Shown: positions 22,962-31,514 of the stretch, piece by piece | Numbering within the stretch: position 1 is the stretch's first letter | Layout: each line of letters begins with the position of its first letter | NCBI RefSeq assembly: GCF_900110735.1 | Contig: NZ_FOET01000001.1 | Span: 372,001 to 436,000, forward strand | DNA length: 64,000 nucleotides | Direction: 5' to 3' | Origin: Streptomyces radiopugnans | GTDB lineage: Bacteria; Actinomycetota; Actinomycetes; Streptomycetales; Streptomycetaceae | Program-made: the position numbers and the translations under genes | The notes under the pieces: model-generated | Databases searched by the model: none | Told to the model about the DNA's origin: nothing | The model's input: only the letters and a program-made list of their open reading frames with translations

Positions 22962-23825
22962 ATGGCACGGCGCGGAATGCTGTCCCGGAAGCGTCGCGAG
23001 TACCTCACCCCCGAACCGCATCCCTCCGGCGCGCGTCCGCCGCGGATCCCCGCCGATCTGGTGCCCGGCCACGTGGCGGTCGTGATGGACGGCAACGGGC
23101 GCTGGGCCAAGCAGCGCGGGCTGCCGCGCACCGAGGGGCACAAGGTCGGCGAGGGCGTCGTGATGGACGTGCTCAAGGGCTGCCTGGAGATGGGCGTGAA
23201 GAACCTCTCCCTGTACGCCTTCTCCACCGAGAACTGGAAGCGGTCCCCCGAGGAGGTCCGCTTCCTGATGAACTTCAACCGCGACGTCATCCGCCGCCGC
23301 CGCGACGAGATGGACGCGCTCGGCATCCGCATCCGCTGGGTCGGCCGGATGCCCAAGCTGTGGAAGTCGGTCGTCCAGGAGCTCCAGGTGGCCCAGGAGC
23401 AGACGAAGGACAACGACGCCATGACGCTGTACTTCTGCGTCAACTACGGCGGACGGGCCGAGATCGCCGACGCGGCGGCGGCCATCGCGGCGGACGTGCG
23501 GGCCGGGCGGCTGGACCCGTCGAAGGTGAACGAGAAGACCGTCGCGAGGTACCTGTACTACCCGGACATGCCGGACGTGGACCTCTTCGTGCGGCCCTCG
23601 GGCGAGCAGCGCACCTCCAACTACCTGATATGGCAGAGCGCGTACGCCGAGATGGTCTTCCAGGACGTGCTGTGGCCGGACTTCGACCGCCGCAACCTGT
23701 GGGACGCGTGCCTGGAGTACGCCCGCCGCGACCGCCGCTTCGGCGGCGCCGAGCCCGTCGCGTCCGCTCCCGCCCCGCAGGCCGCTCCCGCCCCGCCGGA
23801 GGGGACCGTACCGCCGCAGGCCTGA
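22962..23825 (+). CDS. uppS: Isoprenyl transferase (undecaprenyl diphosphate synthase type)
   Basis: The 287-residue cis-prenyltransferase makes the polyprenyl carrier for peptidoglycan precursors. [21 protein letters not shown] near residue 45 holds the catalytic Asp and the substrate-binding Arg/His. [11 protein letters not shown] and the C-terminal [19 protein letters not shown] are the remaining signature blocks. ATG 22962 is used because GGAG at 22949 is nine bases upstream, whereas ATG 22953 would be too near. The last 30 residues are Ala/Pro-rich and poorly conserved. It follows recO, and a 24-bp terminator hairpin separates it from zur. Confidence 0.95.
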   Translation: MARRGMLSRKRREYLTPEPHPSGARPPRIPADLVPGHVAVVMDGNGRWAKQRGLPRTEGHKVGEGVVMDVLKGCLEMGVKNLSLYAFSTENWKRSPEEVRFLMNFNRDVIRRRRDEMDALGIRIRWVGRMPKLWKSVVQELQVAQEQTKDNDAMTLYFCVNYGGRAEIADAAAAIAADVRAGRLDPSKVNEKTVARYLYYPDMPDVDLFVRPSGEQRTSNYLIWQSAYAEMVFQDVLWPDFDRRNLWDACLEYARRDRRFGGAEPVASAPAPQAAPAPPEGTVPPQA

Positions 23826-23865
23826 CGCCCGCGGTCCGGCGCGGCGCGCGGGCCACGGGCACGCG

Positions 23866-23916
23866 CGGTGCGGCGGTCCCGCGGCTCCCACCGGGAGCCG
23901 CGGGACCGCCGCACCG
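23866..23916. terminator. Bidirectional terminator between uppS and zur
   Basis: A perfect 24-bp stem (23866-23889 with 23893-23916) has a 3-base ACC loop. It lies between convergent genes, six bases after the zur stop. Confidence 0.9.
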
Positions 23917-23922
23917 GAACCG

Positions 23923-24351
23923 TCAGCCCTTGGCGCTCCGCGCGGCCGCGCACTCGCCGCAGGTGCCGAAGATCTCGATGGTGTGGGCCACGTCCACGAA
24001 GCCGTGCTCCGCGGCGATGGAGTCCGCCCACTTCTCCACGGCGGGCCCCTCCACCTCCACGGCCTTGCCGCAGTTGCGGCAGACCAGATGGTGGTGGTGG
24101 TCGTCGCTGCTGCACCGGCGGTAGACGGCCTCGCCCTCGTCGGTGCGCAACACGTCCACCTCGCCGGCGTCGGCGAGCGACTGGAGCGTGCGGTAGACGG
24201 TGGTCAGACCGACGGAGTCGCCTCGGTGCTTGAGCATGTCGTGCAGCTCCTGGGCGCTGCGGAACTCGTCGACCTCGCTGAGCGCCGCCGCCACAGCGGC
24301 GCGCTGCCGGGTCGACCGGCCGCGTACGGGGGGACCTGCGGTCGCCACCAT
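23923..24351 (-). CDS. zur: Zinc uptake regulator Zur (Fur family)
   Basis: The 142-residue Fur-family repressor is most likely Zur given its place beside znuABC. The winged helix occupies residues 10-85 (DSVGLTTVYRTLQSLADAG is the recognition region). RRCSSDDHHHHLVCRNCGK holds the His cluster and the first structural CxxC, and IFGTCGECAAA the second. With zinc it would bind the 15-bp palindrome upstream of znuA at 27276. It lies 124 bases downstream of znuB in the same direction and could be read from the znu promoter or from its own; no Zur box was seen in the gap. The start is ATG 24351. Confidence 0.93.
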   Translation of the reverse strand: MVATAGPPVRGRSTRQRAAVAAALSEVDEFRSAQELHDMLKHRGDSVGLTTVYRTLQSLADAGEVDVLRTDEGEAVYRRCSSDDHHHHLVCRNCGKAVEVEGPAVEKWADSIAAEHGFVDVAHTIEIFGTCGECAAARSAKG

Positions 24352-24475
24352 TGCCTCCTAGAGTCGGCGCTACCTCGCGTAGCTGATCGGCCATTGTGCC
24401 AGGTGTGGCGGGCGCCGCCGGGCGCGCTCCGCACCGGTGGTGTCGCCGGCCGCGCCGTCCGCCGACGACCATCGG

Positions 24476-25396
24476 TCACCGCACGACGGTAACGCCTTCC
24501 GCCGCCTCCCGGCCCTCCCCCTCCCGTTCTCCCGCCCGGTCCTTCCGCCCGGGCGCCTCCTCGCCCCGCGCCCGCGCCCTGAGCCGCGCGCGGTTCAGCA
24601 GCGGAGCCGCCGCGGACAGGACGGCGAACAGCGCGATGGCCAGCAGCACGATGGTGGCGCCGGGGGGGACGTCGGCGTAGTACGAGGTGGCGGTGCCGGA
24701 CACGGACACCAGCACGCCCATGCCCACCGCGAGCCCCATGGTGGTCGCGAAGCCGCGCGTGACCTGCTGGGCCGCGGCCACCGGGATCACCATCAGGGCG
24801 CTCACCAGCAGCAGGCCCACCACCCGCATGGCCACGGTCACGGTGACGGCGGCGGTGACGGCCAGCAGCAGGTTGAGCAGCCGCACCGGCAGCCCGCTGA
24901 CCCGGGCGAACTCCTCGTCCTGGCAGACGGCGAACAACTGCCGCCGCAGCCCGAAGGAGACCGCCAGGGCGAGGCCGGACAGCACCACGATGGCGGTGAC
25001 GTCCTCGGGCGAGACGGTCATGACCGAGCCGAAGAGCGGGGAGAGGAGATCGGCCGTGGTGCCGCCCGGCGCCAGGTTGATGATCAGGACTCCGCCCGCC
25101 ATGCCGCCGTAGAACAGCATGGCCAGGGCCACGTCGCCGCGCGTTCTGCCGTACCAGCGGATCAGCTCCATGGCGACCGAGCCGAGCGAGGCGACCACCA
25201 CGGCCGTCCACACCGGGCTGGTGCTCAGCAGGAAGCCCAGCGCCACACCGGTGAGGGCCACGTGCCCGATCCCGTCGCCCATGATCGCCTGGCGGCGCTG
25301 GACGAGGTAGATGCCGATGGCGGGGGCCGCGACGCCGACCAGCAGCGCGGCGAGCAGCGCGCGCTGCATGAAGGCGGGCTGGAGGATGTCGATCAT
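24476..25396 (-). CDS. znuB: Zinc ABC transporter permease ZnuB
   Basis: The 306-residue membrane protein is an ABC-3 family permease. About eight hydrophobic segments run from residue 10 to 275 (e.g. ALLAALLVGVAAPAIGIYLV, VVGLLLVSALMVIPVAAAQQ). The cytoplasmic EAA-like loop RRQAIMGDGIGHVALTGVAL contacts the ATPase. The C-terminal 35 residues are a charged tail rich in Arg/Glu. The start is ATG 25396, which overlaps the znuC stop as ATGA, so translation is coupled. It imports zinc with ZnuA and ZnuC. Confidence 0.94.
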   Translation of the reverse strand: MIDILQPAFMQRALLAALLVGVAAPAIGIYLVQRRQAIMGDGIGHVALTGVALGFLLSTSPVWTAVVVASLGSVAMELIRWYGRTRGDVALAMLFYGGMAGGVLIINLAPGGTTADLLSPLFGSVMTVSPEDVTAIVVLSGLALAVSFGLRRQLFAVCQDEEFARVSGLPVRLLNLLLAVTAAVTVTVAMRVVGLLLVSALMVIPVAAAQQVTRGFATTMGLAVGMGVLVSVSGTATSYYADVPPGATIVLLAIALFAVLSAAAPLLNRARLRARARGEEAPGRKDRAGEREGEGREAAEGVTVVR

Positions 25397-26193
25397 GTCA
25401 GCAGTCCGGTCCGGGTCGGTTCGGCGGAGGAGCCGGCGTGCGGGTGGCACGCCTGGTCGTGGAGGTGGGCGGTGCCGTCCACCCGCTCCACCCGGCCGTC
25501 GTGCAGGACGACCGTGCGGTCGATCAGCGGGGCCAACGGGCCGAGTTCGTGCAGCACCAGCAGGACCGAGACGCCTTCGGCGCTCTGCTCGCGCAGCGCC
25601 TCGGCCAGGACGCGCTGGCTGAGCAGGTCCACGCCGGCCAGCGGCTCGTCCATGACCAGCAGTTCGGGTTCGGCGGCCAGCGCGCGGGCGATCAGCACGC
25701 GCTGGTGCTGGCCGCCGGAGAGCGCGTTCACCGAGTCCCGGGCCCGGTCGGCCAGCCCGACCAGTTCCAGGGCCCGCCGTACCGCCGCCCGGTCGCCGCG
25801 CCCCAGCGGTCCCAGCCGCCTGCGGGCCAGCCGCCCGGAGGCGACGACCTCGCGCACGGTCGCGGGTACGCCGGCCGCCGCGGTCGAGCGCTGCGGTACG
25901 TAGCCCACGCGGCGCCAGTCGCGGAAGCGGCGCAGCGGGGTGCCGAACAGCTCCAGTTCGCCGCCCGAGGTCTGCACCTGGCCGACGGCGGCCCGCACCG
26001 TCGTGGACTTGCCCGAGCCGTTCGCGCCGAGCAGGGCGACGACCTCGCCCCGCCCCACGGTCAGGTCGATGCCGCGCAGCACCGGCCGTGCCCCGAGCGA
26101 GGCGGTCACGCCCCGCAGGGACAGCACCGGGGGCGCCGCCTGTGCCGCGGTCCGCGCCGCCGCCTGTGTCGTGGTGGTGTGCTCGTCCATCAT
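25393..26193 (-). CDS. znuC: Zinc ABC transporter ATP-binding protein ZnuC
   Basis: The 266-residue ATPase carries Walker A (GANGSGKST near residue 60), the Q-loop (YVPQRS), the signature ALSGGQHQRVLIARAL near 160, Walker B LLVMDEPLAGVD and the switch His in LLVLHELG. The last 25 residues hold HLHDQACHPHAG, a short His/Cys cluster that might sense or ferry zinc. ATG 26193 was chosen because GGAGG lies six bases upstream. It begins 11 bases after znuA and overlaps znuB by four. Confidence 0.93.
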   Translation of the reverse strand: MMDEHTTTTQAAARTAAQAAPPVLSLRGVTASLGARPVLRGIDLTVGRGEVVALLGANGSGKSTTVRAAVGQVQTSGGELELFGTPLRRFRDWRRVGYVPQRSTAAAGVPATVREVVASGRLARRRLGPLGRGDRAAVRRALELVGLADRARDSVNALSGGQHQRVLIARALAAEPELLVMDEPLAGVDLLSQRVLAEALREQSAEGVSVLLVLHELGPLAPLIDRTVVLHDGRVERVDGTAHLHDQACHPHAGSSAEPTRTGLLT

Positions 26194-26204
26194 GGTCGGC
26201 CTCC

Positions 26205-27254
26205 TCACCGGGCGCCGAGCGCCTTCCGCAGAGCCTGGAGGTTGGAGCGCATGACCTCGAAGTAGTCGTCGCCCCGGGAGGCGTCGGTGATGCCCTCGAC
26301 GGGGTCGAGGACGTCGGTGCGCAGCCCCAGGTCGTCGGCGAGGGTCTTCGCGGTGCGCTCGCCGGCCGCCGCCTCGAAGAAGACCGTGTCGACGTCGTCC
26401 TCCCGAGCCACCCGGTGCAGCTGCTTCATCCTCGCGCCGCTGGGCTCGGACTCGGGGTCGAGGCCGGCCACGGACTCCTCGTGGAGTCCGTAGCGGTCCG
26501 CGAGGTAGCCGAAGGCCGCGTGCGCGGTGATGAAGGTGTCGGTCCTGCGGTTCTTCAGGCCCTCGCGGAAGTCCGCGTCCAGGTCCCTGAGCTTCTCCGC
26601 CAGCGCGTCGGCGTTCTTCCGGTAGTCGTCCGCGTGGTCCGGGTCCGCCTTCGCCAGGGCCTCGCCGACGCCCTCGGCGACCTCGGCGTACTTCACCGGG
26701 TCGAGCCAGACGTGCGGGTCGGCGGCCCCCTCGCCGCCGTGGTCGTGGCCCTCGTGGCCCTCCTCGGCGGGCTCCTCCTCGTGACCGGAGCCGTGTTCCT
26801 CCCCGTGCTCGGAGGCGTGTCCCCCCGCATCCTCCTCGTGGCCGGAGCCGTGCTCCTCCAGCTCGGTGTAGGAGGTCGCCTCGGCGACGTTCTCCACGCC
26901 GGACAGCCCGATCGCCTTGTCCACGGCCGGCTGGAACCCCTTGAGGTAGACCACGAGGTCCGCCTCGCCCAGCTCGGCCGTCTGCCGCGGGCTCAGCTCC
27001 AGGTCGTGCGGCTCGACGCCCGGCTCGACCAGGGAGGCGACCGAGACGTGCTCCCCGCCTATCTCCTCGGCGAGGAACTGCATCGGGTAGAACGAGGCGA
27101 CGACGTCCACCCCGTCGCTCGCGCCCCCTCCCGTCCCTTCGGTGCCGCAGGCGGTCAGGCCGAGCATGCCCAGGGCGGCGGCTCCGGCCAGCGCGGTACG
27201 GGAGGCGGCGCGGCGGCGGGGGCGGGGTATGAGAGGACGGCGTCGAGCGTTCAT
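26205..27254 (-). CDS. znuA: Zinc-binding lipoprotein ZnuA
   Basis: The 349-residue cluster A-I solute-binding protein captures zinc outside the membrane. The N-terminus has a twin-arginine-like basic stretch and the lipobox LGLTACG near residue 37. Ligand histidines are expected in [19 protein letters not shown] and [14 protein letters not shown]. Between them (about 130-180) is a His/Glu-rich loop with EEHGSGHEE twice and HEGHDHGGE, typical of zinc rather than manganese binders. ATG 27254 (MNARRRP) was chosen because homology starts there. The Zur box lies 22 bases upstream. First gene of znuACB. Confidence 0.94.
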   Translation of the reverse strand: MNARRRPLIPRPRRRAASRTALAGAAALGMLGLTACGTEGTGGGASDGVDVVASFYPMQFLAEEIGGEHVSVASLVEPGVEPHDLELSPRQTAELGEADLVVYLKGFQPAVDKAIGLSGVENVAEATSYTELEEHGSGHEEDAGGHASEHGEEHGSGHEEEPAEEGHEGHDHGGEGAADPHVWLDPVKYAEVAEGVGEALAKADPDHADDYRKNADALAEKLRDLDADFREGLKNRRTDTFITAHAAFGYLADRYGLHEESVAGLDPESEPSGARMKQLHRVAREDDVDTVFFEAAAGERTAKTLADDLGLRTDVLDPVEGITDASRGDDYFEVMRSNLQALRKALGAR

Positions 27255-27275
27255 GACACCCATTTTCACCCTAGT

Positions 27276-27290
27276 TGGAAATGATTGTCA
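27276..27290 (-). promoter_or_regulatory. Zur box upstream of znuA
   Basis: TGGAAATGATTGTCA is a 7-1-7 palindrome close to the streptomycete Zur consensus TGAAAATGATTTTCA. It lies between znuA (22 bases from its start) and divergent glyS (137 bases from its start). It should silence znuACB when zinc is plentiful. Confidence 0.85.
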
Positions 27291-27426
27291 AATGAGATGG
27301 GGATCCCGGAGAGCGGCGGCGACCGGGTTTCCATCATCTTCCGTCCGAACCCCGAACCGATTTGATCCCGCCCCCGTCATCGCCGGTAACCTGAGGTATT
27401 CCGTCGTCTGTACCGAAGAGAGCACC

Positions 27427-28809
27427 GTGGCCGCCGACAAGATCGACACCATCGTCAGCCTCAGCAAGCGCCGTGGCTTCGTCTATCCCTGCAGCGAGAT
27501 CTACGGGGGGCAGAGGGCCGCCTGGGACTACGGTCCGCTGGGCGTGGAGCTGAAGGAGAACATCAAGCGCCAGTGGTGGCGCTACATGGTCACCTCGCGC
27601 GACGACGTGGTCGGAATCGACTCGTCGGTCATCCTCGCCTCCGAGGTCTGGGTCGCCTCCGGCCACGTGGCCACCTTCACCGACCCGCTGACCGAGTGCA
27701 CCTCGTGCCACAAGCGGTTCCGCGCCGACCACCTGGAGGAGGCGTACGAGGCCAAGCACGGCCGCCTCCCCGCCGCTGGCCTGTCGGACGTCAACTGCCC
27801 CAACTGCGGCGTCAAGGGCCAGTTCACCGAGCCCAAGCAGTTCTCCGGCCTGCTGTCCACGCACCTCGGCCCGACCCAGGACTCCGGCTCGGTCGCCTAC
27901 CTGCGCCCCGAGACCGCACAGGGCATCTTCACCAACTTCGCCCAGGTGCAGCAGACTTCGCGCCGCAAGCCGCCGTTCGGCATCGCGCAGATGGGCAAGT
28001 CCTTCCGGAACGAGATCACTCCGGGCAACTTCATCTTCCGCACCCGCGAGTTCGAGCAGATGGAGATGGAGTTCTTCGTCAAGCCGGGCGAGGACGAGAA
28101 GTGGCACGAGTACTGGATGGAGCAGCGCTGGAACTGGTACACCGGCCTGGGCCTGCGCGAGGAGAACATGCGCTGGTACGAGCACCCGGCGGAGAAGCTC
28201 TCCCACTACTCCAAGCGCACCGCCGACATCGAGTACCGCTTCCAGTTCGGCGGCGGCGAGTGGGGTGAGCTGGAGGGTGTGGCCAACCGCACCGACTACG
28301 ACCTGAGTTCGCACTCCAAGGCCTCCGGCCAGGACCTGTCGTACTTCGACCAGGAGGCCGGCGAGCGCTGGACTCCGTACGTCATCGAGCCCGCGGCCGG
28401 CGTCGGCCGCACGATGCTGGCCTTCATGCTGGACGCCTACACCGAGGACGAGGCGCCCAACGCCAAGGGCAAGATGGAGAAGCGCGTCGTGATGCGCCTC
28501 GACCCGCGCCTGTCGCCGGTCAAGGTCGCGGTCCTGCCGCTGTCGCGCAACCCGCAGCTCTCCCCGAAGGCCAAGGGCCTGGCGGACACGCTGCGCAAGC
28601 ACTGGAACATCGAGTTCGACGACGCCGGCGCCATCGGCCGCCGCTACCGCCGCCAGGACGAGATCGGCACGCCGTTCTGCGTCACCGTCGACTTCGACAC
28701 CCTCGACGACAACGCCGTGACGGTGCGCGAGCGCGACACCATGAAGCAGGAGCGCGTCTCGCTCGACCAGATCGAGTCCTACCTCGCGGCCCGGCTGATC
28801 GGCTGCTGA
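27427..28809 (+). CDS. glyS: Glycyl-tRNA synthetase
   Basis: The 460-residue class II enzyme is of the homodimeric (eukaryotic-like) GlyRS type. Motif 1 lies around [19 protein letters not shown] (residue 40). A zinc-ribbon insert holds CTSCHKRF and CPNCGVKG (about 95-125). Motif 2 is [21 protein letters not shown] near 195, and motif 3 is [14 protein letters not shown] near 325. The anticodon-binding domain is in the last 110 residues. GTG 27427 follows GAAGAGAG; the longer upstream frame shows no homology. The cytosolic enzyme charges tRNA-Gly. It is divergent from znuA. The zinc ribbon makes it a zinc user, but there is no sign that the Zur box controls it. Confidence 0.96.
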   Translation: MAADKIDTIVSLSKRRGFVYPCSEIYGGQRAAWDYGPLGVELKENIKRQWWRYMVTSRDDVVGIDSSVILASEVWVASGHVATFTDPLTECTSCHKRFRADHLEEAYEAKHGRLPAAGLSDVNCPNCGVKGQFTEPKQFSGLLSTHLGPTQDSGSVAYLRPETAQGIFTNFAQVQQTSRRKPPFGIAQMGKSFRNEITPGNFIFRTREFEQMEMEFFVKPGEDEKWHEYWMEQRWNWYTGLGLREENMRWYEHPAEKLSHYSKRTADIEYRFQFGGGEWGELEGVANRTDYDLSSHSKASGQDLSYFDQEAGERWTPYVIEPAAGVGRTMLAFMLDAYTEDEAPNAKGKMEKRVVMRLDPRLSPVKVAVLPLSRNPQLSPKAKGLADTLRKHWNIEFDDAGAIGRRYRRQDEIGTPFCVTVDFDTLDDNAVTVRERDTMKQERVSLDQIESYLAARLIGC

Positions 28810-28835
28810 GTCCGCGCACAGGACGGACCCGTCCG

Positions 28836-28874
28836 CGGAGGCCTCCGGACCCGGTGCGGGTGCGGAGGCCTCCG
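28836..28874. terminator. Terminator between glyS and the SSI-like gene
   Basis: Two copies of CGGAGGCCTCCG (28836-28847 and 28863-28874), each self-complementary, can pair as a 12-bp stem around a 15-base loop. They lie between convergent genes. Confidence 0.6.
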
Positions 28875-28979
28875 GCCGTTCCCGCCGCCCCGGGCGGCGG
28901 CGGTGCGGGCGTACGGGGTGCGGCGGGCGTACGGGACGCCGCGGGGTGCGGGATGCGGGGCGCGGGCTCGGAAGCGGGC

Positions 28980-29417
28980 TCAGAAACGGAAGACGAAGTT
29001 CGTCGCCGTGATGGCCTCGCAGCTGTTCCCGAAGGTCTTGGACCACGCGACCTCGCCGCCGAGCCAGGTGCCCCTGGCGGAGACGGTCACCGGGTCGTGC
29101 AGGCCCTGGCAGCCCATGGCCCCGGTGGGGACGAGCTTGTCGAAGTCGCCGGCGGCGGCGGAGAGTTTGGCGCAGGCGCCGACGGCGTCGGGGTGGGTGC
29201 CGCCGGGGGGTTGGCACTCCAGGGTGTACTCGGAGCCGGGGGAGTGCAGGCCCGGCGTCATGGTCAGCACCAGCCGGGACTGCGGCCCGGCGGCCGGGTC
29301 CTCGGTGTCGGCGGCGATGGCGGGAGCGGCGGGCAGGACGAGGGCCGCCGCACCGACGGCTGCCACGGCCGCCGGGCGTAACGCCAGGGATAAGGACGAC
29401 CTCGGGCTCTTGCGCAT
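28980..29417 (-). CDS. Secreted subtilisin-inhibitor-like (SSI family) protein
   Basis: The 145-residue precursor has a signal peptide of about 36 residues (basic MRKSPRSS, hydrophobic core, cleavage after AIA). The mature part has the SSI family pattern: LVLTMTPG, LECQPPGGTHPDA, ACAKL, the reactive-site loop MGCQGLHDPVTV and the second disulfide half SCEA, ending FVFRF. Four cysteines fit two disulfides. SSI proteins inhibit subtilisin-like proteases outside the cell. By alignment to CPMVYDP of SSI the P1 residue here is Gly and P1' Leu, which is unusual and may change or abolish inhibition. GGAGG lies six bases before ATG 29417. Confidence 0.85.
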   Translation of the reverse strand: MRKSPRSSLSLALRPAAVAAVGAAALVLPAAPAIAADTEDPAAGPQSRLVLTMTPGLHSPGSEYTLECQPPGGTHPDAVGACAKLSAAAGDFDKLVPTGAMGCQGLHDPVTVSARGTWLGGEVAWSKTFGNSCEAITATNFVFRF

Positions 29418-29816
29418 GATCTTCCTCCGCGGAGCAGTGGAAGGCGTCGTTCCGACGCCTGGGACACGGTCGCGAAGAGGCTAGCAACGGGGGCTGCGCA
29501 GGGCGATCCCTTCGTCACAACTTTCGCCGTCGCTGCTGGTCAGGGCGTGGGAGCGATCCCAACTCGGCCCTCCTCCACGCCGGTCCCCCAAGGGCCCGGA
29601 GAGCCTGCCCCGACTCCCTCCGGCCGCCGGGGCCCGTACGGCACCGGAAGGCGGGACGGCCGCAACGCCGCCCCTGCCGCGTCCCGCTTGCCGGGATCCG
29701 GAAACCGGCCGCCGCCGAACACTGCCCCACTCGGCCCTGGCGCCGCGGTGTGCCGCCTCCCAGAATCGGCCGGGAACGCACGGGTGGGATCCGGAGGGCG
29801 AAAAAAGGGGGGACGA
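29418..29816. other. 400-base intergenic region, no gene recognised
   Basis: This stretch lies between two divergent genes. It has open frames typical of G+C-rich DNA but no family similarity. TTGCTAGCCT on the minus strand near 29480-29489 is a possible -10 region for the SSI-like gene. An AAAAAAGGGGGG tract (29801-29812) serves as the ribosome site of the next gene. Confidence 0.5.
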
Positions 29817-30131
29817 ATGCTGACGACGGGCACGGTGACCACGGGCACGGTCAGCGGTTACGGCGAGGACGGGCGCATCCACGAAGTGAGGATCACCCGT
29901 GAGCTGTGCTTCCGCCGCGGTACGGGGGAGGGGCGCCACCTCGTCTGCGGCACCTGCGACCGCCGCTTCACGGCCCGCGGCCTCGCACGCGCCGAGGCCG
30001 CGCACCATCTGGCCGAGCACGGCGCGCGGGGCGGCGGCGGGCAGTTGCTGAGCCCGGCGCCCTGGATCCTCGGGCTGATCGGGCTGGCGGGCTTCCTCGC
30101 CGTCTTCACCCCCACTTTCCTGGGGCACTGA
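29817..30131 (+). CDS. Small C2H2-type zinc-finger protein with C-terminal membrane segment
   Basis: I do not recognise this 104-residue protein. The N-terminal 30 residues contain TTGTVTTGTVSGYGEDG. Residues about 44-72 read CGTCDRRFTARGLARAEAAHHLAEH, a CxxC followed by two or three histidines, which fits a C2H2-like zinc site. Residues about 80-102 (PWILGLIGLAGFLAVFTPTF) form one transmembrane helix. ATG 29817 follows a strong AGGGGGG. The predicted shape is a cytosolic zinc finger anchored in the membrane. It is a monocistronic gene 152 bases ahead of dusB, and nearby genes give no clue to its role. Confidence 0.6.
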   Translation: MLTTGTVTTGTVSGYGEDGRIHEVRITRELCFRRGTGEGRHLVCGTCDRRFTARGLARAEAAHHLAEHGARGGGGQLLSPAPWILGLIGLAGFLAVFTPTFLGH

Positions 30132-30283
30132 CCTCGAAAAGGGGGCCTCTCGGGGACCTCTGGGGCCCTCCGACGGCCATCCGACGGGCCTCTAAGGGGC
30201 GGGGCACGCGGAGCGGCGGGCCGGATGGGGGACAATGGAGGATCGTCCCCCACCGCCGAGCGACAACGAGGATGCCCACTCCC

Positions 30284-31414
30284 ATGTCACAGCAGCTCGC
30301 CATCGGTCCGCACACGGTCCGGCCGCCCGTGGTCCTCGCGCCGATGGCCGGGATCACCAACGCGCCGTTCCGGACGCTGTGCCGCGAGTACAGCGGTGGC
30401 CGGGGGCTGTTCGTCAGCGAGATGATCACCACCCGGGCACTGGTCGAGCGGGACGCCAAGACCATGCGGCTCGTCCACTTCGCCGAGACCGAGAAGCCGC
30501 GCTCCATCCAGCTCTACGGCGTGGACCCGGCGACCGTCGGCAAGGCCGTCCGCATGATCGCCGACGAGGACATGGCCGACCACATCGACCTCAACTTCGG
30601 CTGCCCGGTGCCCAAGGTGACCCGCAAGGGCGGCGGCTCGGCGCTGCCGTACAAGCGGAACCTGCTGCGGGCCATCCTGCGCGAGGCCGTCACCGGCGCC
30701 GGCGGACTGCCGGTGACCATGAAGATGCGCAAGGGCATCGACGACGACCACCTCACCTACCTGGACGCCGGGCGCATCGCCGTGGAGGAGGGCGTCACCG
30801 CCGTCGCCCTGCACGGCCGCACCGCCGCCCAGCACTACGGCGGCACCGCCGACTGGGACGCCATCGCCGCCCTGAAGGAGGCCGTGCCCGAGATCCCGGT
30901 GCTGGGCAACGGCGACATCTGGTCGGCCGACGACGCGGTGCGGATGATGCGCGAGACCGGCTGCGACGGCGTCGTGGTCGGACGCGGCTGCCTGGGCCGG
31001 CCGTGGCTCTTCGGCGATCTGGTGGCCGCCTGCGAGGGCAGGCCGGAGAGGGCCGAGCCCACCCTGCGCGAGGTCGCCGCGGTGATGCTGCGGCACGCCC
31101 GGCTGCTGGGGGAGTGGCTGGAGGACGAGGCGCGCGGGGTGATCGACTTCCGCAAGCACGTCGCCTGGTACACCAAGGGCTTCTCGGTGGGTTCCGAGAT
31201 GCGCCGGAAACTGGCCGTCGCGGCCTCCCTCGCCGAGCTGGAGGACCTGCTGGGCGAGCTCGACCTGGACCAGCCGTGGCCGAAGGGCGCGGACGGCCCG
31301 CGCGGGCGCACCTCCGGACGCAACCGGGTGGCCCTGCCCGACGGCTGGCTGGACGACCCGTACGACCGCGCGGGCGTCGAGGCCGAGGCCGAGCTGGACA
31401 CCTCCGGCGGCTGA
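30284..31414 (+). CDS. dusB: tRNA-dihydrouridine synthase (DusB type)
   Basis: The 376-residue FMN enzyme reduces uridines in the D-loop of tRNA with NADPH. VVLAPMAGITNAPFR near residue 15 is the FMN-binding opening. IDLNFGCPVPKVTRKGGGSAL near 102 contains the catalytic cysteine. MKMRKGIDDDH and ALHGRTAAQHY follow, then GNGDIWSADDAVRMM and GVVVGRGCLGRPW for phosphate binding. A helical RNA-binding domain closes the protein. ATG 30284 was preferred to ATG 30272, because the only GAGG (30268) is directly against 30272; the longer form adds four residues. Confidence 0.93.
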   Translation: MSQQLAIGPHTVRPPVVLAPMAGITNAPFRTLCREYSGGRGLFVSEMITTRALVERDAKTMRLVHFAETEKPRSIQLYGVDPATVGKAVRMIADEDMADHIDLNFGCPVPKVTRKGGGSALPYKRNLLRAILREAVTGAGGLPVTMKMRKGIDDDHLTYLDAGRIAVEEGVTAVALHGRTAAQHYGGTADWDAIAALKEAVPEIPVLGNGDIWSADDAVRMMRETGCDGVVVGRGCLGRPWLFGDLVAACEGRPERAEPTLREVAAVMLRHARLLGEWLEDEARGVIDFRKHVAWYTKGFSVGSEMRRKLAVAASLAELEDLLGELDLDQPWPKGADGPRGRTSGRNRVALPDGWLDDPYDRAGVEAEAELDTSGG

Positions 31415-31514
31415 GCCCCGGGAGCCCGGGGGCGTACCCGGGGCGGCAGCCTCCGCTCCCGCTCCCGGTGCCTCCGCTCCCGGGCGGTCCCGCCCGGCCC
31501 GCCGTACCGCCGCC

